Source: Saprospiraceae bacterium (GTDB lineage: Bacteria; Bacteroidota; Bacteroidia; Chitinophagales; Saprospiraceae). From it: a stretch of 52,665 nt of DNA. The stretch lies in NCBI GenBank assembly GCA_020631355.1, contig JAHDHL010000036.1, positions 1 to 52,665 of the forward strand, given 5' to 3'. Positions 18,237 through 27,531 of the stretch are shown piece after piece. Positions within the stretch are counted from its first letter, which is position 1, and each line of letters starts with the position of its first letter. The position numbers were made by a program, and so were the translations under genes. A model generated the notes under the pieces. The model had not been told where the DNA came from. It did no database searches and saw nothing but the letters and a program-made list of their open reading frames with translations.

Positions 18237-21092
18237 TTATACCATCAATTGGGATGGATTCTTACCAAATCTTTTCTTGAATCTCCTTGAAAAATTCGAT
18301 ACATCAGAATATCCGACAAGGGCGGCAATCTGACCGACGCTGAGATGATTATCATTATCAATCATTATTCTGGCTTGATTGAGTCGCATTTCTTGGATGT
18401 ACTGCTTGGTACTCAGGCCTGTAAGCCGTTTGAGCTGGCGGAGTAGGGTAGACTCACTCATGGCGAATTCATTCGATATCATGGGAATACTCAGGATGGA
18501 ATCCGAAATATGGTCACGGATATAGGTTTCGAATGCTATAAGCCATGTTTTATCCCTGGCAGACAGTTCTCTTTCTTTATCAGCTTCTTGCGGTAAGCTA
18601 TCTTTGTTTGCTTCCTTTCTTTGGGCATAATTCCTCAACAAATTTTGTATTCGTACCTGTAATTCTTCCTCAACGAAAGGTTTGAGTAGGTAATCGTCCA
18701 CTCCGACCCTAAGGGCTTTGAGCTTGTCTTGTATATCGGCTCGCGCTGTTAGCATGATGACCGGGATATGCTGGTAGGTCGAATGTGATTTGAGATGATC
18801 CAGTAATTGGAACCCATCCATTTCAGGCATCATGATATCACTCACAATCAGGTTGATATTCTGGTTCCTATTCAGGATATCGAGTGCTTTGACTCCGTTT
18901 TCTGCCGTTATAATCTGATAATAGGGACTCAGTAAATCCCCGATGTATTCACGGAGTGCAGAGTGATCCTCTACTACAAGAATGGAAGATTGGGAACCAT
19001 TCCCAAGGGATTGGGGATGCGTCAACTGATTGGTATTGAGAATGGGAGCCTGCTCGGTAATCTGATGGTGTTCGTTCTCGATAACTTGTACGCCATTGCA
19101 GGGTAATTGGAGATAGAAAGTACTTCCTTTTCCAAGGGTACTATCTACACTGACTTTACCACCCATTAATTTGGCCAATTCTGATACTAGTGCCAATCCG
19201 ATGCCTGTTCCTCCCTCTACAACGGCATCCTTTTGGTTGGATTGGAAAAAACGGTCAAAAATATGCGGGATATCATCGGGATGAATCCCTTTTCCTGTAT
19301 CGCTGACTCCAATCCGAATCATGCCCTCCGATGTATCTGCTGCTACATGTACCTCACCATTCTTAGGTGTGTATTTCATGGCATTCGAAAGGAAATTATA
19401 AAGGATAGTCTCCAGTTTTTCCTTATCAATTTTGATATTAAGGTTCTTTTGGAGGTGATAATCCATCGAAAACCTTATACCCTTACTAATAGCCAAGGAT
19501 TCGAAGGAATAGGCAATCCGAGTGAGTAGCGGATGAAAGGACTCGATCTTTTCATCCAGAACCAACTGGTCTGATTCCATCTTGGATAAATCCAGGATGG
19601 AAGAAACCAATTTGAGTAACTTATGTGTACTTTCTTCGGCTGTATTGAGCAATTTGAGGTGGTCAGGATGGATATTGTCTTTTTTAATGACGGTTTGCAA
19701 AGGGCTAAGAATCAGGGTAAGTGGTGTTCTGAGTTCATGGCTCACATTAGCAAAGAATCTGGATTTCGCACGATCCAAACTGGCCAATTCTTCAGTTTGT
19801 TTCATGATTAGTTCATTCTGTTCACTAAGTTCCTTTCTCCGTCTTCTTTGGGAAATGAATGCGATAATAGATAAACTTGATAATAGGATACCCAGTATTC
19901 CGATGATAATGGAATTCCGAAGTTGATTCCTCTTGATATCCAGTTCCAGTTCCTTGTTTTTCTTGATGGCCTCCAATTTTTCATTCTCGAGTTGGAGATA
20001 ATGGCCTTCCAGATTGAAATCCTTGCTTTGCGAATAGTGGAGGTTGTTGTGGAGTTCACCTTTGATACTGGAAAAATAGGCTTCCTTATAGTCCCCTTCT
20101 TTCTCAGCAATAATAGTTCTGATCTTATAAGCGGATGATTGGAGATCCAGTATTTTGTATTGTTCCGCAACGGTAAGTGAGGTATCCAAGTATAATTTGG
20201 CTATTTCAAAATTCCCTATTTCTTGTTCCACATCAGCTAAATTATTAAGCATATAAGCTTCTCTCCATCTATCGGGTATTTTTCTGGCATATTCTATTCC
20301 TTTTCGATATTCTATTCGGGCCTTTTCGAAATTTGAGATACCTGCATAGGCCAATGCCCTATATCGATGAAGTTCCATGATACCATAAATCGGCATGCCC
20401 TCTGGGTGGACTTCTTTGGAGAGTTTTTCTATTATATGCAAATGAATGAATACATCATTATATAATTCTGAATTGATTTTAAAGGAAATAGCTTGTTCAT
20501 GTAAACGCAATTGAATCTCAGGATTGGCTTTGGCTTCGGCTTCATCCAAAAGTTGTTGCATTTTTTTGAGATTCTCAATCCTTGAATTTTCCTTCAAATA
20601 GTCTATTCGTTCCAATTGGGTAAAACGAATCCATAAGGCCTTATCAATATCATTTATTTTTTCATAACTAATGAGTGCACTATCAAGATATATGGTGCCG
20701 GATGCTACATCACCATTAGCATCATGATATCTATTCAGGTCGATATAGGAGGCTGCCATATTGGCTACATCACTTTCTTTTCTGGCATTTTCTAATTTGA
20801 GCTTACTGATGATAATGGCCATGGGAATATTGAAATGATTCCGTTCGATGGACTCCATAATCATAAGATAGGATGAATCCATGCAGATATAGTCACCGCT
20901 ACATAGGTTGTGTACGTTCAGTTCGATATCCGAGAGTGCCTCAGAGTCATTTTGGTTGACAATGACTTCTACTTCAGGCCATAATGCATCGAATACGATT
21001 TGGGAACTTGCATTGTCGGTCTGTTGTGCACATAGATGTACCGATAAGCATAGGATTGCTGTGGTCATCCAGTAGTTTATGGTATGTCTCAC
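18237..21092 (-). CDS. Hybrid two-component regulator (TPR sensor, kinase, receiver, AraC HTH)
   Basis: A 951-residue one-protein signalling system. In order: signal peptide (1-22), periplasmic TPR-like helical repeats (about 60-390), a membrane helix (392-414), HisKA with the phospho-accepting His452 in NVSHELRTPL, HATPase with DTGKGI and GGTGIGLAL (598-634), a receiver with Asp752 in SDIMMPEMDG and Lys804, and an AraC-type HTH (865-951). In Bacteroidota such proteins sense a periplasmic signal and directly activate nearby genes. Classic members use beta-propeller sensors for glycans; here the sensor is TPR-like, so glycan sensing should not be assumed. No susCD pair is close by. The lipoprotein gene just upstream could be a partner. 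Confidence 0.92.
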   Translation of the reverse strand: MRHTINYWMTTAILCLSVHLCAQQTDNASSQIVFDALWPEVEVIVNQNDSEALSDIELNVHNLCSGDYICMDSSYLMIMESIERNHFNIPMAIIISKLKLENARKESDVANMAASYIDLNRYHDANGDVASGTIYLDSALISYEKINDIDKALWIRFTQLERIDYLKENSRIENLKKMQQLLDEAEAKANPEIQLRLHEQAISFKINSELYNDVFIHLHIIEKLSKEVHPEGMPIYGIMELHRYRALAYAGISNFEKARIEYRKGIEYARKIPDRWREAYMLNNLADVEQEIGNFEIAKLYLDTSLTVAEQYKILDLQSSAYKIRTIIAEKEGDYKEAYFSSIKGELHNNLHYSQSKDFNLEGHYLQLENEKLEAIKKNKELELDIKRNQLRNSIIIGILGILLSSLSIIAFISQRRRRKELSEQNELIMKQTEELASLDRAKSRFFANVSHELRTPLTLILSPLQTVIKKDNIHPDHLKLLNTAEESTHKLLKLVSSILDLSKMESDQLVLDEKIESFHPLLTRIAYSFESLAISKGIRFSMDYHLQKNLNIKIDKEKLETILYNFLSNAMKYTPKNGEVHVAADTSEGMIRIGVSDTGKGIHPDDIPHIFDRFFQSNQKDAVVEGGTGIGLALVSELAKLMGGKVSVDSTLGKGSTFYLQLPCNGVQVIENEHHQITEQAPILNTNQLTHPQSLGNGSQSSILVVEDHSALREYIGDLLSPYYQIITAENGVKALDILNRNQNINLIVSDIMMPEMDGFQLLDHLKSHSTYQHIPVIMLTARADIQDKLKALRVGVDDYLLKPFVEEELQVRIQNLLRNYAQRKEANKDSLPQEADKERELSARDKTWLIAFETYIRDHISDSILSIPMISNEFAMSESTLLRQLKRLTGLSTKQYIQEMRLNQARIMIDNDNHLSVGQIAALVGYSDVSNFSRRFKKRFGKNPSQLMV

Positions 21093-21130
21093 GTCAATTT
21101 GCGTTCAATATGGTATTGTGGATGATAGGA

Positions 21131-22327
21131 TTAGCATTGGCAACTACCCCATACCACTTGGGAGCCCAGTTCCTTTCCCGTTTTCTTATCTTTTATGATG
21201 GCCTTACATTCGTACTTATCAGAGAAACTGTCAGTTTTCCCAATTACTGTACAATTAAGGATGACCTCATAAGCTTCGTTCTGATAAAGTAGTTCTGTTT
21301 GAGGCCCTGAATCACCCTTGGATTTTGCTTGTTTGGCAGCTTGGATGGCATCCGTGCATAAATCCCTTACATTAGACCTGTGTCCCATACCTACGGTGCC
21401 ATTGGTTTGGTAAGGTATCTCATCAGGCATCTCATCCATAACGAGAAGGGCACTGACCAATTCGGATAGATGTTGTTCATAGTTATCTGCGATATTCATA
21501 GGGTCATCAAATATGGTATCCTCTCCTTTTTCGTTCAGGGTAATCCAATGCTCCATTTGGGAACGCTTTGTCCATAGGGCCCTACCATTATTAGTGAGTC
21601 CACCTTTCATTTCGATGATGCCCATACCACTGAATTGCATGCATGCATTACCATCGAATGCTGAAGAAATCACGGAGGTTGAATAATCATCCTTTGATGC
21701 TCTGAAACTACATGTACAGCCTGTATCTTCCTTATCTACATTCCCACAGGAATTATCCATGATTTCAAAATTGAGGCTGATGGTCTTTGTAGGGGCGTCC
21801 TGGCAGGTACCTCCCACCTCAATAGGCCTTTCATCCATCTGCATGAAATGTTTTTCCATCTTCTTCTTACGATAACAGGTCTTCGTTGGTGATGTTGTAT
21901 AATCCTTAATGGTTTCTTGAATGTACATTTCATCATCCACAACGAATTCAAACCTTCTTTCCTTGAGTACATTTCCTTCGGCATCAAGGATTTTTTGCTG
22001 GTTGGAATAACCATATTCTCCTACCTCGGCGTTTTCCATTTCAAGGAAAATACCATCATTCTCATATCGTGTGGTATTGATTTCCGCATCTCCGCCACTC
22101 TCATCCTTGGATGCCAGTTTGGTCCACGAGGATAAATCTATTGTTTTGAAGTTCTGGAGGTCGATACTGGTGATGGCTTTATTTTCTGTGGCCCCATCCG
22201 GAGTCGAGTGTTTCGACAGTACTGTATCCTCGGAATCTGTGGATTGGGGTTGGCATGACATCAGGCCTATCGTACATAGGAGTAGTGTCACCATTACCAT
22301 GTGGTGGTGAGTATTGTTCATTTTCAT
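21131..22327 (-). CDS. Lipoprotein, function unknown
   Basis: The start chosen is the ATG at 22327, giving a normal lipoprotein signal (MKMNNTHHHMVMVTLLLC, lipobox GLMSC). An upstream in-frame ATG at 22354 adds nine residues before the signal and is less likely. The protein is about 398 residues long. It has a low-complexity linker after the Cys, then Cys-rich segments (DNSCGNVDKEDTGCTCSF, GSCQC at the end) that suggest disulfides. No family was recognised. It lies 38 bp upstream of the hybrid two-component gene on the same strand and may be cotranscribed with it. Confidence 0.6.
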   Translation of the reverse strand: MKMNNTHHHMVMVTLLLCTIGLMSCQPQSTDSEDTVLSKHSTPDGATENKAITSIDLQNFKTIDLSSWTKLASKDESGGDAEINTTRYENDGIFLEMENAEVGEYGYSNQQKILDAEGNVLKERRFEFVVDDEMYIQETIKDYTTSPTKTCYRKKKMEKHFMQMDERPIEVGGTCQDAPTKTISLNFEIMDNSCGNVDKEDTGCTCSFRASKDDYSTSVISSAFDGNACMQFSGMGIIEMKGGLTNNGRALWTKRSQMEHWITLNEKGEDTIFDDPMNIADNYEQHLSELVSALLVMDEMPDEIPYQTNGTVGMGHRSNVRDLCTDAIQAAKQAKSKGDSGPQTELLYQNEAYEVILNCTVIGKTDSFSDKYECKAIIKDKKTGKELGSQVVWGSCQC

Positions 22328-22463
22328 TGGTTTTAAAGAAGGGATGTATCCCAAACAGCAATGAAATTATGAATTATTTTGTAGAAGGTTTGTTAACGGT
22401 AGGATAAAATAGGCATATTGATGACTAGGAAAAAGGAGTGGTGTTAGAACTCTTTGCGAACCA

Positions 22464-24122
22464 TTATTTTCTAGCAGCATCATTCATAATGAGGTAGTAT
22501 TCTGCTTTATAATCCCCACGATCCAAACGATAGGAATTGATGACCTCATTTTCCATTTCTACAAAAATATCTATCGTATCACGCGAAGCGGGAGTCATGA
22601 CACCTACGAATGGTTCCTCTTTCAGATACATCTGATAGGCATCCCACCAAGTGTAGACCAAATTGAAGTCCTTGTCATCCATTTGGTTGATGTAATAGGG
22701 AATACTGGGTAGTTGGCCAATTTGATTATCCACATAGATGGTATCCACATTGTCGGCTACATTCTGATTGATACTTTCTGCGACCATGACAGAACCAGAC
22801 CAATACTGGCCTGTTTTGGGATAGACGACGATAGATAGCAATAACCAGAATACACCCACAAAAATCAGATGGAAATAGATGGAAAGATTGAATCTTTTTC
22901 TCAGTTGTTGCACGAAACTCATAATCGATGCAAAAGGGAGGAACATCATGGTTCCGATCACCAGCTTCAGGATATCATCATCAAGGTAATCCCTACCGAA
23001 AAGATAGGCCATAACCACTAGGCCAATCGTCAGGAAGATTTCCAATACGGACATGACTTTCAAACCCCTACTGAACACCTTGTGTTCAGAAAGAGAAACC
23101 ATTTCATGTGCCATGAGTATGGCAATAGCAGGCAAACTTGCCAGTGCATAGGAGGGTAATTTACTAGGAATGAATTCATATATCCACCAGCCCGAGACCA
23201 GCCACATGGCTAGCATGAGGAACTCGGGGTGCTTTCTTCTTAGGAATAGGCTTTTCATACCTTCCCAAAGTGCAGGAGGGAAATACCTGAAATAAGGAAT
23301 GAATACGAATGCGAACATGAACAGGTAGTACCCCGGATAACCGGTTTGGTTTTCTATGACAACATCTCCTTCTCCTCTTTTGGTCACGTACCAATTAATC
23401 ATCCATTTAATGGTCTCACCATTATCAACCTGCCAATAGAGGTATCCCCAATAAAGTAGGGGTGCCAAGGCAAGCGGAAGGAAAAACCAAGGTCGAAGCC
23501 TGAAAATCCTACGTCTATCCGCATGTAGGAGTATGATGAGGAATGAGAATATTCCGGTAAATAGGATAATAGGAGGTCCCTTGACCAATACTCCAAGACT
23601 GAATGCGACCCAGAACATTGCTATATGGATGATTTTCTTCCATTGCATGATGGCCATTAATGAAAATGCAGCCCAGGTTTGGAAGAAAAGGAGTAAGCCA
23701 TCTGTGAATGCAATCTTCCCATATATGGGAAACAGAAAGCAGGTCCCGCATATGATGGCTGCGGACATAGCTATTCGCTCATAATATAATGCCCGGCCAT
23801 AGACATATATGAGGAGTAGGGTTCCCCAGGAAAAGAGAGCGGTCATGAATCGGACTCCGAATTCATTATTACCGAATACCTTCATGGAACCGGTCATCAG
23901 CCACATATGGAGTGGGGGCTTTCGATGAATGAAGACCCATTCCTTGGTTTGTTCGATATAGTCACCTGATTCCATCATTTGAGATGCAATCAGTGCATAT
24001 GCAGATTCATCCTCATCCACCAGAGGGACGCTTCCATTACTTGCCATCAACATGATGAAGAATAATGGAAACACGAAAAGGGGATGGGTAATGATTTTAT
24101 ATATGATTTCGTTTTTCTTCAT
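22464..24122 (-). CDS. ArnT-like (GT83-type) lipid-linked-sugar glycosyltransferase
   Basis: The start is set at the ATG at 24122 (MKKNEIIYK, 552 residues) because a promoter box lies just upstream at 24134-24141, which excludes the ATG at 24146. The protein has about 11-12 membrane helices. The first periplasmic loop holds the metal-binding acidic motif DEDESAYALIASQM, with the two acidic residues typical of GT-C transferases, and HRKPPLHMWL follows. Such enzymes take a sugar from a polyprenyl phosphate carrier and move it onto lipid A or another envelope acceptor on the outer face of the inner membrane. Donor and acceptor are unknown. It is a single-gene unit. Confidence 0.82.
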   Translation of the reverse strand: MKKNEIIYKIITHPLFVFPLFFIMLMASNGSVPLVDEDESAYALIASQMMESGDYIEQTKEWVFIHRKPPLHMWLMTGSMKVFGNNEFGVRFMTALFSWGTLLLIYVYGRALYYERIAMSAAIICGTCFLFPIYGKIAFTDGLLLFFQTWAAFSLMAIMQWKKIIHIAMFWVAFSLGVLVKGPPIILFTGIFSFLIILLHADRRRIFRLRPWFFLPLALAPLLYWGYLYWQVDNGETIKWMINWYVTKRGEGDVVIENQTGYPGYYLFMFAFVFIPYFRYFPPALWEGMKSLFLRRKHPEFLMLAMWLVSGWWIYEFIPSKLPSYALASLPAIAILMAHEMVSLSEHKVFSRGLKVMSVLEIFLTIGLVVMAYLFGRDYLDDDILKLVIGTMMFLPFASIMSFVQQLRKRFNLSIYFHLIFVGVFWLLLSIVVYPKTGQYWSGSVMVAESINQNVADNVDTIYVDNQIGQLPSIPYYINQMDDKDFNLVYTWWDAYQMYLKEEPFVGVMTPASRDTIDIFVEMENEVINSYRLDRGDYKAEYYLIMNDAARK

Positions 24123-24133
24123 GTCTGCGTGCC

Positions 24134-24162
24134 CAAATATAAGCATAAGTTGAACAGTTCAA
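24134..24162 (-). promoter_or_regulatory. Bacteroidota-type promoter for the glycosyltransferase gene
   Basis: On the minus strand TATATTTG (complement of 24134-24141) fits the -7 consensus TAnnTTTG, and TTG (complement of 24160-24162) lies 18 bp upstream. It sits 12 bp before the ATG at 24122, so the leader would be very short. Confidence 0.6.
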
Positions 24163-24233
24163 TGCGATTTCAGTTAAGCTTATAAGTATGATTGGCCAGA
24201 CGACTATCTTTTACAATTAAATACAACGATTCG

Positions 24234-24671
24234 ATGCTTCATATCAGGATAGAAACCAAGGTGAACCAATCCGCACAAGAAGTGATGGATGGGTTTGATG
24301 AGGATTTGTTCAAGGCTTTGAAACCACCTCTTATGACCCTGAACTTGCATCGTTTTGATGGGTGTGAAAAAGGGGATAAGGTCGAATTGGAAGTCGGTTT
24401 GTTAACATTCCTACAGCCTTGGCATGCATTGGTAACGGAACATGGGGAGGATGAGGAGAAATTGTACTTTACGGATATCGGGGCTCGGCTACCATTTCCC
24501 CTAAAGGATTGGACACATCGGCATCAGATTCTTAAGCATAGCTTAGGTTCAACGGTTGTTGACGATATTACCTATAAGACGGTCTGGTTTCCTTTCGATT
24601 ATCTGATGTATCCTGTGATTTACATGCAATTCTGGCTCAGGAAAAAGATTTACAGGCAATTTTTCAATTGA
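24234..24671 (+). CDS. Small SRPBCC-like protein
   Basis: The ATG at 24234 (MLHIRIETKV) is preferred over a TTG 42 bp upstream, giving 145 residues. The order of strand HIRIETKVNQSAQEVM, helix, VELEVGLLTF, WHALVTEHGEDEEKLYFTD and a long C-terminal helix rich in aromatic and basic residues fits the START/SRPBCC ligand-binding fold of polyketide cyclase-like proteins. The family and ligand are not known. It is divergent from the glycosyltransferase and ends about 25 bp before a terminator hairpin that serves the helicase gene on the other strand. Confidence 0.6.
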   Translation: MLHIRIETKVNQSAQEVMDGFDEDLFKALKPPLMTLNLHRFDGCEKGDKVELEVGLLTFLQPWHALVTEHGEDEEKLYFTDIGARLPFPLKDWTHRHQILKHSLGSTVVDDITYKTVWFPFDYLMYPVIYMQFWLRKKIYRQFFN

Positions 24672-24694
24672 GAATTAATTTCTATCTAAAAAAA

Positions 24695-24725
24695 CATGGA
24701 ACCCAACTAACAATTGGATTCCATG
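24695..24725 (-). terminator. Terminator of the DEAD-box helicase gene
   Basis: CATGGAACCCAA (24695-24706) pairs with TTGGATTCCATG (24714-24725), 11 of 12 pairs, followed on the minus strand by eight T. The hairpin lies 35 bp past the helicase stop and close to the convergent SRPBCC-like gene end. Confidence 0.8.
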
Positions 24726-24759
24726 CATATGATTATCAAATAATTCCTGACTAGGGGAA

Positions 24760-26496
24760 TTAGTATCTCCTCTTTTTAGATTTGAATTTATCTCTGTCCC
24801 TTGACCTTCTGGCCTTATTGCTTCTTGACCTTCTGCCACGGCTACCATCTCGTCCTCCTTTGTCACCGCCACGGCCACCACGTTTTTTACCTGTAATTGG
24901 TTTTTGCGTCTTTACAGGTTCGATTTTGATTTCATTACCCTCGAAGATGTAACCAGAGAAGACTTTCATTACCTCATCGGTATATTCGGAATCAATGTCG
25001 AAGAATGCGAACTTCTTGAAGATTTCAATTTCCCCGATAGCAATCTTACGAATACTAGGATGGTCGTTGATGATGTTCATCAATGATTTAGGGTTCATGT
25101 TTTGCTTGGCACCCACGTTGATGTGGAAGCGGGTATAGATGAGTTCGTTCCTGCTCTTTTCCTTTCTGTCTCCCTCATTCAAATCAGGAGCGTTCTTGTA
25201 GTACGATACCAATCTGTTGAATTCGAAAGAAACGATATGCTTGACCAATTGCTCCTTATCGAGTTCATTCAGTTGCTCGTGAATGGCAGGCATGAACTCT
25301 GCGATATTTTCCTCATCAACATTTACAGCCTTGAGCTTATTGATGATGTCAAAGAGCCTGACTTCACAGATTTCCCTTCCTTTGGGAACATCAGCCTTTT
25401 TGAATTCCTTGCCTACCTGCTTCTCAAGGGTCTTGATTTTTCTTCTCTCCTTGGAGGAAATGATGGCAACGGAAGTTCCCTCTTTTCCAGCACGACCTGT
25501 ACGACCACTTCTGTGGATATAGGATTCCATCTGGTCCGGAAGACTATAATTGATGACATGTGTCAGGTCATCCACATCAATACCCCTTGCTGCTACATCC
25601 GTAGCTACAAGTATTTGTAGGTGTTTGGTTCTGAAACGGGCCATGACCACATCCCTTTGTGCTTGGGACAAGTCCCCGTGTAATGCATCCGCATTATAAC
25701 CATCATGGATGAGTCTGTCGGCTACTTCCTTGGTTTCCCTACGGGTTCTACAGAAAATAATGGCATATATGTCAGGGTTGATATCCGCAATCCGTTTTAG
25801 GGCATTGTACTTATTCCTATGAGAAACGACATAATACTCGTGCGTAACATTCTTTGCGCCGCTATTCTTGGTTCCAGCCGTAATCTCGATTGGATCGGTC
25901 ATGTATTGCTTGGCAATCCTCGCAATCTCCTTAGGCATGGTAGCAGAGAATAGGAGGGTCTGTTTTTGCTCAGGGGTATTTTCAAGGATGAAATCCAATT
26001 CTTCCTTGAATCCCATGGATAGCATTTCATCAGCCTCATCCAATACGACCCATTTGATTTTACTCAAGTCCAATTTCTTCCTACGAATCAAATCACAAAC
26101 CCTACCTGGCGTACCTGCTACGATTTGTCCTCCGGCTTTCAGTTGCTTGATTTGTGTCTCGATCTTGGCACCACCATACACCGGTACGACCTTGATGCCA
26201 TTCAGGTATTTGGTGAAATCCTTGATGTCATTGGCAATCTGAAGTGCCAATTCCCTTGTAGGGCTCAGGATGAATGCTTGAACGTGCTTGTCAGCAGGAT
26301 TTACCTGTTGGACGATAGGCAAACTGAATGCTGCAGTCTTACCTGTACCTGTTTGGGCCAAGGCCACCAAATCCTTTTCAGAATCAATAAGTTTTGGGAT
26401 GGATTGAGCTTGGATGGGTGTGGGTTTCACAAACCCCATATCCGTGACTGCCTTGATGATTTCCTCTTTTAATCCCGACTCCGCGAAACTTTCCAT
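24760..26496 (-). CDS. DEAD-box RNA helicase (CsdA/DbpA-like)
   Basis: The ATG at 26496 (MESFAESGL, 578 residues) is chosen; a longer TTG-started frame would begin inside the promoter. All helicase motifs are present: GFVKPTPIQ (Q motif), AQTGTGKT, PTRELALQ, TPGR, DEAD in LDEADEM, SAT, ARGID and HRSGRTGRAG. A DbpA-type RNA-binding domain (INVGAKQNMNPKSLM to the FEGNEIKIEPV segment) and a Gly/Arg/Lys/Ser-rich tail (KRGGRGGDKGGRDGSRG) follow. Such helicases unwind rRNA or mRNA duplexes in ribosome assembly, often under cold stress. Confidence 0.93.
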   Translation of the reverse strand: MESFAESGLKEEIIKAVTDMGFVKPTPIQAQSIPKLIDSEKDLVALAQTGTGKTAAFSLPIVQQVNPADKHVQAFILSPTRELALQIANDIKDFTKYLNGIKVVPVYGGAKIETQIKQLKAGGQIVAGTPGRVCDLIRRKKLDLSKIKWVVLDEADEMLSMGFKEELDFILENTPEQKQTLLFSATMPKEIARIAKQYMTDPIEITAGTKNSGAKNVTHEYYVVSHRNKYNALKRIADINPDIYAIIFCRTRRETKEVADRLIHDGYNADALHGDLSQAQRDVVMARFRTKHLQILVATDVAARGIDVDDLTHVINYSLPDQMESYIHRSGRTGRAGKEGTSVAIISSKERRKIKTLEKQVGKEFKKADVPKGREICEVRLFDIINKLKAVNVDEENIAEFMPAIHEQLNELDKEQLVKHIVSFEFNRLVSYYKNAPDLNEGDRKEKSRNELIYTRFHINVGAKQNMNPKSLMNIINDHPSIRKIAIGEIEIFKKFAFFDIDSEYTDEVMKVFSGYIFEGNEIKIEPVKTQKPITGKKRGGRGGDKGGRDGSRGRRSRSNKARRSRDRDKFKSKKRRY

Positions 26497-26601
26497 TATA
26501 CATGTTTTATGTAACCAATCCGCTTGTATCCTGGAAAAATTCATGGAGGGCTCCCTCCTTCCTTCAAGTGCAGATGAGTTACCCTTTACAGAATTAGGCT
26601 G

Positions 26602-26630
26602 CAAAGGTACGTTTAATTTATGGAAGTCAA
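26602..26630 (-). promoter_or_regulatory. Promoter of the DEAD-box helicase gene
   Basis: On the minus strand TTGAC (complement of 26626-26630) and TACCTTTG (complement of 26602-26609) are separated by 18 bases counted from TTG, an excellent match to the Bacteroidota TTG/TAnnTTTG promoter. The leader to the ATG at 26496 would be about 100 nt, long enough for cold-responsive control as in csdA-type messages; that control is inferred. Confidence 0.7.
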
Positions 26631-26636
26631 CTCTGT

Positions 26637-27479
26637 TTATCTCATATAAGTTCCATCGGGTAGGACAGTAGGGAAGTGATATTGTTCGTCTGTAAGGAGC
26701 TGGAATGCGGCTTCATCTTGGTTTTCAACCAAATCTGATGTGTTCAATTTCCATTCCTGACCAATTTCATGGAGTCTGTTTTCCTGAGCTCCTAAGATGG
26801 AAGTCAGGGCCCAATAGTGGTATTCGGTTACCATACAGGCATAGTCACATGTTGTATCATCATAAGTATACCATGCTCCGGAGGGATAAGGGTTTGGAAT
26901 GGAAGTGAATTGACCTCCACGGGCCAGGTCCATAGCATTTGCAATACCTGAACCGATTTGTTCACCAAAAATATCTGGATGTAGTGAGGCGTAACCTGCG
27001 TGTGTGATAATATGCAGTACTTCCTCTAATGATGCATCAAATGAACCTGTCTTTCCATTGGAAACAAATTGGGGTTGGGTTTCGTCATTTCCCAGATCCT
27101 GTCCGGTCCAACCATTGGGTGGGTCGATATCCAGATCACTTTCATTTTTCCACATGACCATGAAAGCCTTATTCACCAACATCGTATTCACGAGTTCGGG
27201 ATAATCCATCTGACCATCCTCATCATTGTCAAGATATTGAGCCATGACATTGGCTGCATGAAGCAGTCTGTCGTCTTGGACATCAGGAACAGCATAAATG
27301 GGGACTCCGAATACCTCGACTTTTCTATTGAACGTGGGTAGTACACCATCTTCATTGGCTACGATGGTGAAATTCGGGTCATTACCCGGAGTTACGGGGC
27401 CATGATGAACTACTGTATCCTTGCAGGAAAAACAACTACTTACTACTAGGCATATAAGAATGAGATGGAATGCTTTCAT
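26637..27479 (-). CDS. Lipoprotein with EExxHxxTH motif, possible metallopeptidase
   Basis: The ATG at 27479 gives a proper lipoprotein signal (MKAFHLILICLVVSSC and FSC, Cys within the first 20 residues) and a protein of about 280 residues; a longer frame adds 17 residues before it. An EF-hand-like loop DNDEDGQMDYPEL lies near residue 80. The block LEEVLHIITHAGY carries two His three residues apart after two Glu, suggesting a metal site, and is followed by MDLARGGQF and a Cys pair. No family could be named. It is 52 bp behind the DUF1295 gene on the same strand and may share its message. Confidence 0.6.
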   Translation of the reverse strand: MKAFHLILICLVVSSCFSCKDTVVHHGPVTPGNDPNFTIVANEDGVLPTFNRKVEVFGVPIYAVPDVQDDRLLHAANVMAQYLDNDEDGQMDYPELVNTMLVNKAFMVMWKNESDLDIDPPNGWTGQDLGNDETQPQFVSNGKTGSFDASLEEVLHIITHAGYASLHPDIFGEQIGSGIANAMDLARGGQFTSIPNPYPSGAWYTYDDTTCDYACMVTEYHYWALTSILGAQENRLHEIGQEWKLNTSDLVENQDEAAFQLLTDEQYHFPTVLPDGTYMR

Positions 27480-27531
27480 GATATTTGATTTGAAAACAAG
27501 ACCAACGAATAAGCGAATACCCCTATCCAAA

